From JAHJQZ01 sp963667595 (GTDB lineage Bacteria > Pseudomonadota > Alphaproteobacteria > Rhizobiales > Devosiaceae), in contig CAXXWD010000001.1 in NCBI GenBank assembly GCA_963667595.2, positions 930,001 through 994,000 on the forward strand: a stretch of DNA of 64,000 nucleotides. Reading direction: 5' to 3'. A model generated the notes under the pieces. That model worked only from the letters and a program-made list of their open reading frames with translations, ran no database searches and was not told the origin of the DNA. A program made the translations under genes and the position numbers. Shown here piece after piece: positions 1-8,130 of the stretch. Each line of letters begins with the position of its first letter. Positions within the stretch are counted from its first letter, which is position 1.

Positions 1-1140
1 GGACGGGTCTGCCCGGCGCCCTGCGAAGCGTCCTGCACCCTCAACATCGAAGACATCCCGGTCACCATCAAGACCATCGAATGCGCCATTATCGATCGCG
101 CCTTCGAAAACGGCTGGGTCGTGCCCGAGCCGGCCAAGACCAAAACCGGCAAATCCATCGGCATCGTCGGCTCCGGCCCGGCGGGTCTGGCCGCGGCCCA
201 GCAGCTCGCTCGCGCCGGCCACGAGGTTCACGTCTACGAAAAGGCGGCCCGCCCCGGCGGTTTGCTGCGTTACGGCATTCCGAACTTCAAGCTCGAAAAG
301 AAATATGTCGACCGCCGCCTCGTCCAGCTCGAAGCCGAAGGCGTCGTCTTCCATTGCGCGACCCATGTCGGCAAGGATGTCGCCGCCAGCGACCTGGCCA
401 GCCGGTACGATGCCCTGTTGCTGACCGGGGGGTCGGAACAGCCGCGCGATCTCAAGGTCGAGGGGCGTGAACTCGACGGTATCCACTACGCCATGGATTT
501 CCTCAGCCAACAGAACCGCCGGCTCGATCATGAAAGCCTTGTCGGCGAGCGCCTGATCCACGCCAATTTCAAGAACGTCGTGGTCATCGGCGGCGGCGAC
601 ACCGGCTCGGACTGCATCGGCACCTCCGTTCGTCAGGGCGCCCTGTCGGTCACCCAGCTCGAAATCATGCCCAAGCCGCCGGAAAAGGAAAACAAGCTCA
701 CCACCTGGCCGGACTGGCCGGTCAAGCTCAGGGTTTCCTCGAGCCAGCAGGAAGGCGCCGACACCCATTATCAGGTGACGACGCAAAAATTCATCGGCGA
801 GAACGGCAAGGTCAAGAAACTGCTCTGCGCCAAGGTTGACAACCGGTTCCAGCCGATCCCCGGTTCTGAATTCGAACTCGAGGCGGATCTGGTGCTTCTG
901 GCCATGGGCTTCGTTCACCCGGTGCACGAGGGCATGCTCGACGAATTGGGTCTGACACGCGACAAGCGTGGCAACGTTACCGCCGACACCAGTTCCTACC
1001 GCACCTCGAAGCCCGGCATCTATGCGGCCGGCGACATGCGGCGCGGCCAGTCGCTGGTGGTCTGGGCCATTCGCGAAGGCCGTCAGGCCGCCCGCGCCAT
1101 CGATCTTGACCTGATGGGCACAACGACGCTGGCGCGCTGA
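1..1140 (+). CDS. gltD: Glutamate synthase (NADPH) small subunit, 5'-truncated by window
   Basis: The frame is open from the first base, so the gene begins outside the window. The small subunit of NADPH-GOGAT passes electrons from NADPH through FAD and Fe-S clusters to the large subunit for glutamate synthesis. The first visible residues, GRVCPAPCEASC, are the typical N-terminal cysteine-rich Fe-S motif. Next comes the FAD Rossmann motif GIVGSGPAGLAAAQ and then the NADPH-binding motif VVIGGGDTGSDC. The C-terminal GIYAAGDMRRGQSLVVWA is the conserved second FAD-contact region. gltB is presumably upstream, outside the window. A strong hairpin follows the stop. Identification is firm. Confidence 0.95.
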   Translation, partial: GRVCPAPCEASCTLNIEDIPVTIKTIECAIIDRAFENGWVVPEPAKTKTGKSIGIVGSGPAGLAAAQQLARAGHEVHVYEKAARPGGLLRYGIPNFKLEKKYVDRRLVQLEAEGVVFHCATHVGKDVAASDLASRYDALLLTGGSEQPRDLKVEGRELDGIHYAMDFLSQQNRRLDHESLVGERLIHANFKNVVVIGGGDTGSDCIGTSVRQGALSVTQLEIMPKPPEKENKLTTWPDWPVKLRVSSSQQEGADTHYQVTTQKFIGENGKVKKLLCAKVDNRFQPIPGSEFELEADLVLLAMGFVHPVHEGMLDELGLTRDKRGNVTADTSSYRTSKPGIYAAGDMRRGQSLVVWAIREGRQAARAIDLDLMGTTTLAR

Positions 1141-1166
1141 CGGCGCAACAACAGGTAAATTTTAGC

Positions 1167-1196
1167 GAACGGCGCTTCAGCGCCGTTCATTTTGTC
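1167..1196. terminator. Rho-independent terminator between convergent gltD and the SGNH gene
   Basis: A perfect 9-bp stem, GAACGGCGC / GCGCCGTTC, with a TTCA loop (1167-1188) is followed by ATTTTGTC on the plus strand, and AAATTTTA precedes it. It can therefore serve gltD and perhaps the convergent gene ending at 1227. Confidence 0.8.
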
Positions 1197-1226
1197 TGTT
1201 ATGTCTCGCGACAGGGCCTTGCCGGT

Positions 1227-2372
1227 TCATTTTGGCGCGGGATGGCCATCTTCCGGCGCGACGCCAACCCCGAACGCGTCGGCCCGACCGGCCGGTGCCA
1301 AAAGCAGTTGATCGGCATTAAAACCGAGCCCGGCAACGGGCGTTTTGGCTTCAACCAGCTTTGCGGCCTTGGGTGCCGTATTGGTCAGCGACACCACCGC
1401 GCCCGCCAGCTCCAGAAGCCGCATTTGCCCGAGGCCCTGCAAAGGGGGCCGCAGCATGTGCTCGACATCGGTTCCCGCCAGCGGATCGGCGACTTCGAGC
1501 GATACGGTGCCGCCGCGATAGAAGCGTTTCAGTGACTGATCGACATAGTAAGCCAGCTTGTCGGCGCCGGCCTTGGTGAAATGGATGCCGTCCGATTTGC
1601 GGACCTGCACCTGCTGACCATTGAGATCCGGCCCGTAGCTCGAATAGTCGCCATCCTCGTCGACGAAGCGCTCGTAGATATCGACGAATTCCGCCCCGGC
1701 CGAAAAGGCCGCCAGCCGTTGCAGCGAGGAAATCTGCGCCATCGCCGCCGAATAGGACGATTTGGACATGGGCGGCAGGCCGACCCAGATCACCGGCTTG
1801 CCGGCAGCGCGCATCTGATCGAGAAACCGTGTGAGCCGCGCCGAATACTCGGCCTTCCACGGATCGGACAGCGATTTGTCATCGCCGATGGATTGCCGGT
1901 CGTTGATGCCGATGATGACGACGGCGATATCGAAGGCATTGTCGGCGATCAGTCCGGCGAGTCTTTCGTTCCAGTCGAAATAATCGTCACGCACGAAGCC
2001 CGACGAACTGGCGGCATAACCGGTGACCACCATGTTCGGGTCTTCGGCATGGGCGCGGTCCATGGCGCCAGCCAAATCGCTGGCCAGCGTATCGCCCAAC
2101 ACCGCCAGCCGCGTCGCCGTCGGCGATTTTTCGACGATCGGTTTGGCCGGTTCCAGAATGGTTATCGACGGCGCTTTCACCACCGGCGCCGCCGGCGCCG
2201 GTTTGTCTTCCTTCTTGTTTTTCCCACCACCGAACAAAAGATCCCACAAGGTCGTTTTATGGGTCTGTTCGGCCACAACGATCCGACCGCCATCCTCGGC
2301 CAGAACGGCGGGAAGCGGCGCGGCGATGAAGGCCCAGACCGTCAGCAGCAAAAGGGCGACGAAGCGACACAT
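1227..2372 (-). CDS. Secreted SGNH/GDSL-hydrolase-like protein (DUF459 type)
   Basis: 381 residues with an N-terminal signal-like hydrophobic stretch (about residues 5-25), a short Lys- and Pro-rich linker, then an SGNH-hydrolase fold typical of DUF459 proteins of alphaproteobacteria. Block I reads VLGDTLASDL, so the usual nucleophile Ser of GDS is Thr here. Block III (GINDRQ) and block V (DGIHFT, with the Asp-His pair) are conserved. It probably acts in the periplasm on acylated envelope sugars or is a non-catalytic relative. It lies 7 bp downstream of galE on the same strand, so it is likely co-transcribed with that UDP-sugar gene. The exact substrate cannot be read from the sequence. Confidence 0.75.
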   Translation of the reverse strand: MCRFVALLLLTVWAFIAAPLPAVLAEDGGRIVVAEQTHKTTLWDLLFGGGKNKKEDKPAPAAPVVKAPSITILEPAKPIVEKSPTATRLAVLGDTLASDLAGAMDRAHAEDPNMVVTGYAASSSGFVRDDYFDWNERLAGLIADNAFDIAVVIIGINDRQSIGDDKSLSDPWKAEYSARLTRFLDQMRAAGKPVIWVGLPPMSKSSYSAAMAQISSLQRLAAFSAGAEFVDIYERFVDEDGDYSSYGPDLNGQQVQVRKSDGIHFTKAGADKLAYYVDQSLKRFYRGGTVSLEVADPLAGTDVEHMLRPPLQGLGQMRLLELAGAVVSLTNTAPKAAKLVEAKTPVAGLGFNADQLLLAPAGRADAFGVGVAPEDGHPAPK

Positions 2373-2379
2373 GCGCCAC

Positions 2380-3372
2380 TCAGCGCTTGCGGTTGCGCGT
2401 CATCAGCTTTTGTTCCCACCGATAGGCATCTGAAACGATCGCGCTCAGATCGTCGTGATCCGGTTTCCAGCCGAGCGACGCCTTGATCTGGTCGGAATTG
2501 GCGATGATGGCCGGCGGATCGCCGGCGCGGCGCGGCGCCAGGGTGACCGGAAAATCGACGCCGGTCACCTCCTTGACCCGGTTGACGACCTCGGTCACCG
2601 AAAACCCGTGACCGTACCCGCAGTTAAAAATGGTGCTGTCGCCGCCAGCGCGTAAGTGATTGAGCAAAAGCGCATGGGCCGCGGCGAGATCGGTCACATG
2701 GATATAGTCCCTCAAGCAGGTGCCGTCCGGCGTGTCGTAATCGGTGCCGAAAATGTCCATGCCGGCGCGCTGGCCAGTCGCCGCCTGCAAGGCCACCTTG
2801 ATCAGATGGGTCGCTTCCGGCGTCGCCTGTCCGGTTCGCGCCGCCGGATCGGCGCCCGCCACGTTGAAATAGCGCAAAATGCCGTACTTGAGCCCGGTCG
2901 CCGCCGCGGTGTCGCCGATCATCCATTCGGTCATCAGCTTGGAGCGTCCATAGGGCGACATCGGATGAAGGGCGCTGTCTTCGCGGACCGGTTCCAGCCC
3001 GGTCATGCCGTAAACGGCCGCCGTCGAGGAGAAGATGAAATTCTTGACCCCGCCGGCAACCGCCGCTTCCAGCAGGTTGCGTGAAACCCCGGTATTGTTG
3101 GCATAGTACTTGAGCGGATCGGTGACCGATTCCGGCACGATGATCGACCCGGCGAAATGGATGATCGAATCGACGTTCTCGTCGCGGATCAGCTTGGTGA
3201 CAAATCCGATATCCCCGGCATTGCCGACGACCAGCCGGGCCCGCGAATCGACGGCCCACTCGTTTCCTGTGGAAAGATTGTCGAGGACGACGACCTTGTC
3301 GCCATGATCGCACAGGTTAAGAACCATGTGGCTGCCGATATATCCGGCGCCGCCCGTAATCAGAATGGTCAT
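2380..3372 (-). CDS. galE: UDP-glucose 4-epimerase
   Basis: Interconverts UDP-glucose and UDP-galactose. The 330-residue protein starts MTILITGGAGYIGSH, the NAD-binding Rossmann motif. It has the SSTAAVYG serine region and the catalytic YGRSK (Tyr-x3-Lys), and RDYIHVTDLA towards the C-terminus, all diagnostic of GalE. I chose ATG 3372 because the glycine-rich loop begins right after it and GGAGCGAG sits just upstream; a start at 3411 would add 13 unconserved residues. It is divergent from galU, about 115 bp away, so the pair supplies UDP-glucose and UDP-galactose for envelope polysaccharide. The SGNH-like gene follows in the same direction. Confidence 0.93.
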   Translation of the reverse strand: MTILITGGAGYIGSHMVLNLCDHGDKVVVLDNLSTGNEWAVDSRARLVVGNAGDIGFVTKLIRDENVDSIIHFAGSIIVPESVTDPLKYYANNTGVSRNLLEAAVAGGVKNFIFSSTAAVYGMTGLEPVREDSALHPMSPYGRSKLMTEWMIGDTAAATGLKYGILRYFNVAGADPAARTGQATPEATHLIKVALQAATGQRAGMDIFGTDYDTPDGTCLRDYIHVTDLAAAHALLLNHLRAGGDSTIFNCGYGHGFSVTEVVNRVKEVTGVDFPVTLAPRRAGDPPAIIANSDQIKASLGWKPDHDDLSAIVSDAYRWEQKLMTRNRKR

Positions 3373-3486
3373 GATCTCGCTCCGCTCAATGTCGCATGTG
3401 GACATTTTCATGGTTTATGAGCATGTTCCGGCCCAATGTGTCGAGTAAAACCGACTGACAATGTGAACAAGTTCGAGGGAAATCAA

Positions 3487-4374
3487 ATGCCAGGACGTGT
3501 CAGGATCGCCGTGTTTCCGGTTGCCGGATTGGGAACGCGATTCCTCCCCGCGACCAAGGCCATGCCGAAGGAAATGCTGCCCGTCGTCGATCGCCCGCTC
3601 ATTCAATACGCGGTCGACGAGGCGCGCGAGGCCGGCATCGAGCATTTCGTCTTTGTCACCGGGCGCAACAAGGGCGTCATCGAGGATCACTTCGACCAGC
3701 AATACGAACTGGAAAAGACCCTCGAAATGCGTGGCAAGACCCTGGCGCTGGCCGAGCTTGCCAAGGACCTGCCCATGGCGGGCCATACCAGCTTCACCCG
3801 CCAGCAGGAGCCGTTGGGTCTGGGACACGCCGTGTGGTGCGCCCGTGAAATCGTCCGTGGCGAGCCCTTCGCGCTGTTGCTGCCCGACATGTTGATCAAG
3901 GCCAATCCGGGCTGCCTTGCCCAGATGATGGATGCCTATTCCGCACATGGCGGCAATATCGTCGCCGTGGAGGAAACCAATCCGGCCGATGTCAGTTCCT
4001 ACGGCGTGGTGGCGCGCGGCGACGGGCCGGACAGCGATTTCGCCATCACTGGCATGGTCGAGAAACCGCCGGTCGACAAGGCACCGTCCAACCTCATCAT
4101 TTCCGGCCGCTACATCCTGCAGCCCGAGATTTTCGACATCCTTTCCAGCCAGACGACCGGCGCCGGCGGCGAAATCCAGCTGACCGACGCCATGCTGCAA
4201 CTGATGGCGAAACAGGGTTTTTACGGCGTCAAGTTCAAGGGGCGCACGTTCGACTGCGGCTCCAAAATCGGGTTTTTATCCGCCAATGTCGCCTATGCCC
4301 TCGATCGGCCCGACATCGCCGAAGGCTTCATGGAGGAAATCCGCGAACTCGCAACCTCCACGACAAGGCGCTAG
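3487..4374 (+). CDS. galU: UTP-glucose-1-phosphate uridylyltransferase
   Basis: Makes UDP-glucose from UTP and glucose-1-phosphate. 295 residues. The nucleotide-binding signature FPVAGLGTRFLPATKAMPKE follows the start. EPLGLGHAVWCA, LLLPDMLI (the aspartate metal region), VEKP and the C-terminal FDCGSKIGF are all as expected for GalU. ATG 3487 is preceded by GAGGGAA at good spacing. The TAG stop (4372-4374) lies inside the CTAG that begins the intergenic repeat at 4371, so the repeat supplies the 3' end of the reading frame. Confidence 0.95.
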   Translation: MPGRVRIAVFPVAGLGTRFLPATKAMPKEMLPVVDRPLIQYAVDEAREAGIEHFVFVTGRNKGVIEDHFDQQYELEKTLEMRGKTLALAELAKDLPMAGHTSFTRQQEPLGLGHAVWCAREIVRGEPFALLLPDMLIKANPGCLAQMMDAYSAHGGNIVAVEETNPADVSSYGVVARGDGPDSDFAITGMVEKPPVDKAPSNLIISGRYILQPEIFDILSSQTTGAGGEIQLTDAMLQLMAKQGFYGVKFKGRTFDCGSKIGFLSANVAYALDRPDIAEGFMEEIRELATSTTRR

Positions 4375-4479
4375 AGCATCGGGCAAAAAAGTGGACTTGC
4401 GGTTTTTCGCATCACCCGATGCGACAACAAAAGGATAGAGCCGGGCGGTTTGATGCAATCAAAACGCCCGAAGCTCTAG
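4371..4479. repeat. Hyphomicrobiales-type intergenic repeat, copy 1
   Basis: About 109 bp beginning CTAGAGCATCGGGC and ending GAAGCTCTAG, nearly the same as 30003-30108 (roughly 90 % by eye). It contains an internal palindrome around TTTTTCGCATCA and carries CTAG at both outer ends. It overlaps the galU stop codon. A short minus-strand reading frame starting MHQTARL in both copies is only the translation of the repeat. Confidence 0.8.
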
Positions 4480-4548
4480 AGGTTTTTACGTCTCAGCCAA
4501 ATCAGGTGATCTGTTTTTGCGGCCCGTCCTCTTCGGCATGGCCCGGAC

Positions 4549-6126
4549 CTACCGGGACAGGGTCATGCCGACGCTGACGGTATGGGAGGGATCGTCGTTC
4601 GAACTCGACCAGGCCTTGTCGAAGGCATAATCGGCGTTGAACATGGTGTGCGGTCCGACACTCCAGTCGAGACCGGCATTGGCGCCAAACCCGAATTGCT
4701 CATGGCTCGATCCGGGATAGACCGACCAGGATCCGGTCAGCCCCGTTCTGAGGGTCAGCCAGTCATTGACCGGATAGCGCACGCCAGCCGTTGCCGCATA
4801 TTTGATCTCGGTCGAGGCACCGACAACCGAGTCAATTGGCGTGAGCGTGGTATCGAGGCTGGCGGTCAGCGCGCCGCCACGTACCATCGGATAGGAAAGA
4901 CTGCCGCCGAAGACGAGACCGCCGCCGGTATCCACCAGGGCGCTATCGTAAAAAACGAGGCCATAGCCGCTATAAAGGCTGGCCTCAAGCCCGCTTCGCC
5001 ATTTTCCCGACAAACCGGCCGTGCCCTTGGCCGCCCAGTTGTCTTCCCGCGCCCCGAGGCGCGCATTCATCGCGTCATAATAGCTCCGACTGGTCTCGGC
5101 TTGCAGGAAGGCGCTGAGGATGGGCGTCAGACCGTAGCCGACGCGCGCCGTCAGTCCGAAGCTCGAATAGCTCGAAGCGGTATTGGACGCGTAAGTACCG
5201 TCGTTCATCCGGGTATCGTTTACGGCATAGCGATTGAGCGCAGCGCCGATAGTGAACGTGGCGCGTCCGGCCTGTTTTTCGAGTTCGCTCGTCGCCGATC
5301 CGAGCAGCCAGAGCGGGCCTTCGGCTTCGCCGGCGGCGGTATCGGTGCTGTTCCTGTCGACAGTGAGCGTCAGGGCGTTGCGCATCATGAGGTCGCGCGT
5401 CAGGACCTGATCGAGCGCAATGCTGGCATGGCCGGCTCCAATCGAAACCGTATCCTTGGGCTGTTCGTACATAAGTTCCGTGCCCGCCGATAACCGCAAT
5501 TCGCCGCGCGACCTGTGGACGGTGAGGCTGGCTTGCGGCGCCGTGACCAGCTCATAACTGTGCCCGCTACCGTCCCAGGTCGAACTGCCCCTGAGAGCAA
5601 TGCTCCAGTCGCCTGTCATTCCGTCGTCGCCAACAAAAGCTGGCCCGGACACCCCACCCGAACGGATCGGATCGATAGCAGGCGGCACGGGGTCGGAAAG
5701 CACTTCGGCAACCCGTTGCGCCACGGGAACCGGCGCGGCGACCGGTGGGACCGACACGGTCTGGACCGGAGTTGGCGGCGGCGTGCGAATCTCAGGAACG
5801 ATTTCGGGCGCGTTCGCGCATTCCGGCGCCACGATGCCGGCCGCCATCAATGCGGCGCAATTGCCCGGCCCGCTCACGCTCGAGCTGCCCGATGAGGTCA
5901 CCAGCATTGCCGAAGATGCCGGGGATGGGCAGGTGCCGGTCTGGACACAGTTCAGCCCGTAGGTGCCGCGCAGCAGTTGGGGATTGTCCGTTCCCGAGCC
6001 GTCGCCGGCCAGAACCGGATCGGTCACGACCAGAGCAAGACCTGTCAGCACCCCGATCGCCGGCCATATACGCGTTCTGGTAAACGACCCCGACAACGCC
6101 AACAGCCTCCGGCGAATCTGGCGCAT
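4549..6126 (-). CDS. Putative outer-membrane beta-barrel protein, unknown family
   Basis: 525 residues. From ATG 6126 (AGGGGTGGGG upstream) a basic N-terminus and a hydrophobic segment (about residues 18-36) end in an AG/GD signal-cleavage-like site. A Cys-containing (NCVQTGTC) and Pro/Val-rich linker follows. From about residue 170 there are alternating polar/hydrophobic strands with many aromatic girdle residues and repeated GLTARVGYG-type hairpins, which look like a 10-14-strand barrel such as an autotransporter or porin-like domain. No passenger motif is recognisable. The last residue is Arg rather than the usual Phe. It is divergent from motA. The membrane assignment is by composition and pattern only; the role is unknown. 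Confidence 0.6.
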   Translation of the reverse strand: MRQIRRRLLALSGSFTRTRIWPAIGVLTGLALVVTDPVLAGDGSGTDNPQLLRGTYGLNCVQTGTCPSPASSAMLVTSSGSSSVSGPGNCAALMAAGIVAPECANAPEIVPEIRTPPPTPVQTVSVPPVAAPVPVAQRVAEVLSDPVPPAIDPIRSGGVSGPAFVGDDGMTGDWSIALRGSSTWDGSGHSYELVTAPQASLTVHRSRGELRLSAGTELMYEQPKDTVSIGAGHASIALDQVLTRDLMMRNALTLTVDRNSTDTAAGEAEGPLWLLGSATSELEKQAGRATFTIGAALNRYAVNDTRMNDGTYASNTASSYSSFGLTARVGYGLTPILSAFLQAETSRSYYDAMNARLGAREDNWAAKGTAGLSGKWRSGLEASLYSGYGLVFYDSALVDTGGGLVFGGSLSYPMVRGGALTASLDTTLTPIDSVVGASTEIKYAATAGVRYPVNDWLTLRTGLTGSWSVYPGSSHEQFGFGANAGLDWSVGPHTMFNADYAFDKAWSSSNDDPSHTVSVGMTLSR

Positions 6127-6408
6127 CCGAAAAGTCCCCACCCCTGGAACCGGTCGATCCGATGGATCGAAGAACGCCGAAAATGAGCCGGTCCTCGTCC
6201 GGTCGATGCGACCGTTACGACAAAAACACCCGTTCTGCGTCATTCAGATACAGGTGCTTCAAACGCGCTCATGATTTGTCAAACAAGGTTAACAAAACAC
6301 TAAGCAATCAGGAATTTGACCTATTTTACCTCCAACTTTAACGACCGATTTAGTCCCCATGAAACATACTCCATGTGACTGGTGTTTTATGTATTCGGAG
6401 TCTCGTAT

Positions 6409-7179
6409 ATGGATCTCGCTACGATCATCGGCATCGCCGCAGGCGCCGCTGTCGTTGTTGTGGCTATTGCCATCGGCGGATCCTTCGCGTCCTTTATCGA
6501 TATTCCGTCCATCCTTATCGTCATTGGGGGTGGTCTGGCGGCAACCCTCATCCGCTTTCCCTTTCTCGGCGTCACCCAGGCCTTCCAGATCGGCGGCAAG
6601 GTTGCCTTCACCCATGTCAAGATCGAGCCGCGCGAGTTGATCGAAAAGATCGCCGAGATGGGCGACATCGTCCGCCGTTCCGGTCCGCTCGGGCTCGAAG
6701 GCGTCGATGTCAGCGATCCCAACCTAAAAAAGGGTGCGCAGATGATCGCCGACGGCTACGACGCCACCTTCATCCGCGATTCCATGGAGCTGGCACGCGA
6801 CCAGTTCCTCACCCGCCTGACCGAGGGACAACGCGTCTTCAAATCACTGGGCGATGCCGCCCCGGCCTTCGGCATGATCGGCACGCTTGTCGGCCTCGTG
6901 CAGATGCTCGGCAATATGGACGATCCCTCCTCCATCGGCCCCGCCATGGCCGTCGCCCTTCTGACCACGCTTTACGGCGCGGTGATCGCCAATCTCGTCT
7001 GCCTGCCGATTTCCGACAAGCTGATCGCCAAAATCGCCGTCGAGGAAATCAACCAGACCCTGATCATCGACGGCATCATGTCGGTCAGGGACGGCAAGAG
7101 CCCGAACCTTATTCGGGAAATGCTCGTGGCCTATCTGCCCGAAAACCAGCGCGGCGACGTCGACGCCGAAGCCGCCTGA
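6409..7179 (+). CDS. motA: Flagellar motor stator protein, MotA/PomA family
   Basis: 256 residues with four membrane segments: near residues 3-22 and 26-45, then a cytoplasmic loop with EIAEMGDIVRRSGPLGLE, then PAFGMIGTLVGLVQMLGNM and AMAVALLTTLYGAVIANLV. The two C-terminal segments with the conserved prolines and GMIGTLVG line the ion channel. The shape is closer to PomA/LafT (about 255 residues) than to the longer rhizobial MotA. Start ATG 6409 gives MDLATIIG, the usual PomA-type N-terminus. motB follows after 10 bp. No other flagellar gene is in the window. Confidence 0.88.
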   Translation: MDLATIIGIAAGAAVVVVAIAIGGSFASFIDIPSILIVIGGGLAATLIRFPFLGVTQAFQIGGKVAFTHVKIEPRELIEKIAEMGDIVRRSGPLGLEGVDVSDPNLKKGAQMIADGYDATFIRDSMELARDQFLTRLTEGQRVFKSLGDAAPAFGMIGTLVGLVQMLGNMDDPSSIGPAMAVALLTTLYGAVIANLVCLPISDKLIAKIAVEEINQTLIIDGIMSVRDGKSPNLIREMLVAYLPENQRGDVDAEAA

Positions 7180-7189
7180 GGGTCGGGCC

Positions 7190-8041
7190 ATGGCGCGCAA
7201 ACCTCCCCAGGAAAGCAAGGTTGCCGAATGGCTCGTGACCTTTGCCGACCTCATGTCGCTTCTGGTCTGTTTCTTCGTGCTGATCATTTCCTTTTCCATC
7301 CAGGATCAGGAGAAGCTGCAGGTCGTCGCCGGCTCCATGAAGGACGCCTTCGGCATCGTCAAGGTGCAGCAGAAATCCGGCATGATCGAAATCGACGGCA
7401 ATCCCGAGCGCAAGAACCTCAAGGACATCACACAGGAAGAAGATATCAAGTCGACCGAATTCGCCACGATCGATCATCCGGACAGGGAAAAGCAGGGACA
7501 GGAAGCCAATACCTACACCTACGAAAAGACCGATACCGAAAGCCCCACCCAGTTCAATCTCGCCGCAGCCACGCTCAAGCAGGCGTTCAAGGACAGGCCA
7601 GAGATCACCACGATCGCCGACAACATCATGGTGCAGGACGACGAGGACGGCGTGAACATCATCATCTCCGATCAGGAGGGGCGCACGATGTTCCCGGAAG
7701 GGTCGAAATACCCTTACGAAGACGTCCGTTCCGCCATCGCCGCGCTGGCGCCGGTCCTGGCACAGATGCCCAATCAGGTCCGCATCACCGGCCACACCGC
7801 CGCCGGGGACGATTTTCCCAATCCACGTTACGGCAAATGGGAGCTCTCGGCCGATCGCGCCAATTCCATCCGCTCGATCCTCAACGAATTCGGCCTGCCG
7901 GACGAACGCATCTATTCCGTGGCGGGGCGGGGCGATGCCGATCCCTATTTCCCCAACGATCCCTATCTCGATGCCAACGAACGCATCTCGATCCTGCTGG
8001 TCGTCGAAGAACCGCCGATCCCGCCGGGGCTCAGCCCCTGA
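7190..8041 (+). CDS. motB: Flagellar motor stator protein, MotB/PomB family (OmpA-like)
   Basis: 283 residues. A short cytoplasmic tail leads into one membrane helix with WLVTFADLMSLLVCFFVL; the Asp in FADLM is the ion-binding residue. The segment after it (QVVAGSMKDAFGI) is the plug/linker typical of PomB. The C-terminal OmpA-like domain (about 150-275) anchors the stator to peptidoglycan, with ITGHTAAGDDFPNPRYGKWELSADRA (written in two parts: ITGHTAAG and WELSADRA) as the binding motif. The PomB-like N-terminus hints at sodium coupling, but ion choice cannot be settled from sequence alone. Co-transcribed with motA. Confidence 0.88.
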   Translation: MARKPPQESKVAEWLVTFADLMSLLVCFFVLIISFSIQDQEKLQVVAGSMKDAFGIVKVQQKSGMIEIDGNPERKNLKDITQEEDIKSTEFATIDHPDREKQGQEANTYTYEKTDTESPTQFNLAAATLKQAFKDRPEITTIADNIMVQDDEDGVNIIISDQEGRTMFPEGSKYPYEDVRSAIAALAPVLAQMPNQVRITGHTAAGDDFPNPRYGKWELSADRANSIRSILNEFGLPDERIYSVAGRGDADPYFPNDPYLDANERISILLVVEEPPIPPGLSP

Positions 8042-8060
8042 CCGGCACGAGCCGGACCGG

Positions 8061-8130
8061 CTCTATCCCACGGGGATTGCATCGGGTTTTGGCGAAAAAC
8101 CGGTATCCGCGTTTTCGCCCGATGCGCTAA
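8061..8130. repeat. Intergenic repeat unit that encodes the tail of the next gene
   Basis: On the minus strand it reads GCATCGGGCGAAAA, CGGATACCGG, TTTTTCGCC, CCCGATGC: the palindromic Hyphomicrobiales repeat core also seen at 4371 and 30003. It overlaps the last roughly 20 codons of the gene ending at 8063. Confidence 0.7.

Noticed and set aside
4276..4458. Short minus-strand frames beginning MHQTARL (also 29794-30087)
   Set aside because: They are the same translated intergenic repeat in two places, not genes.
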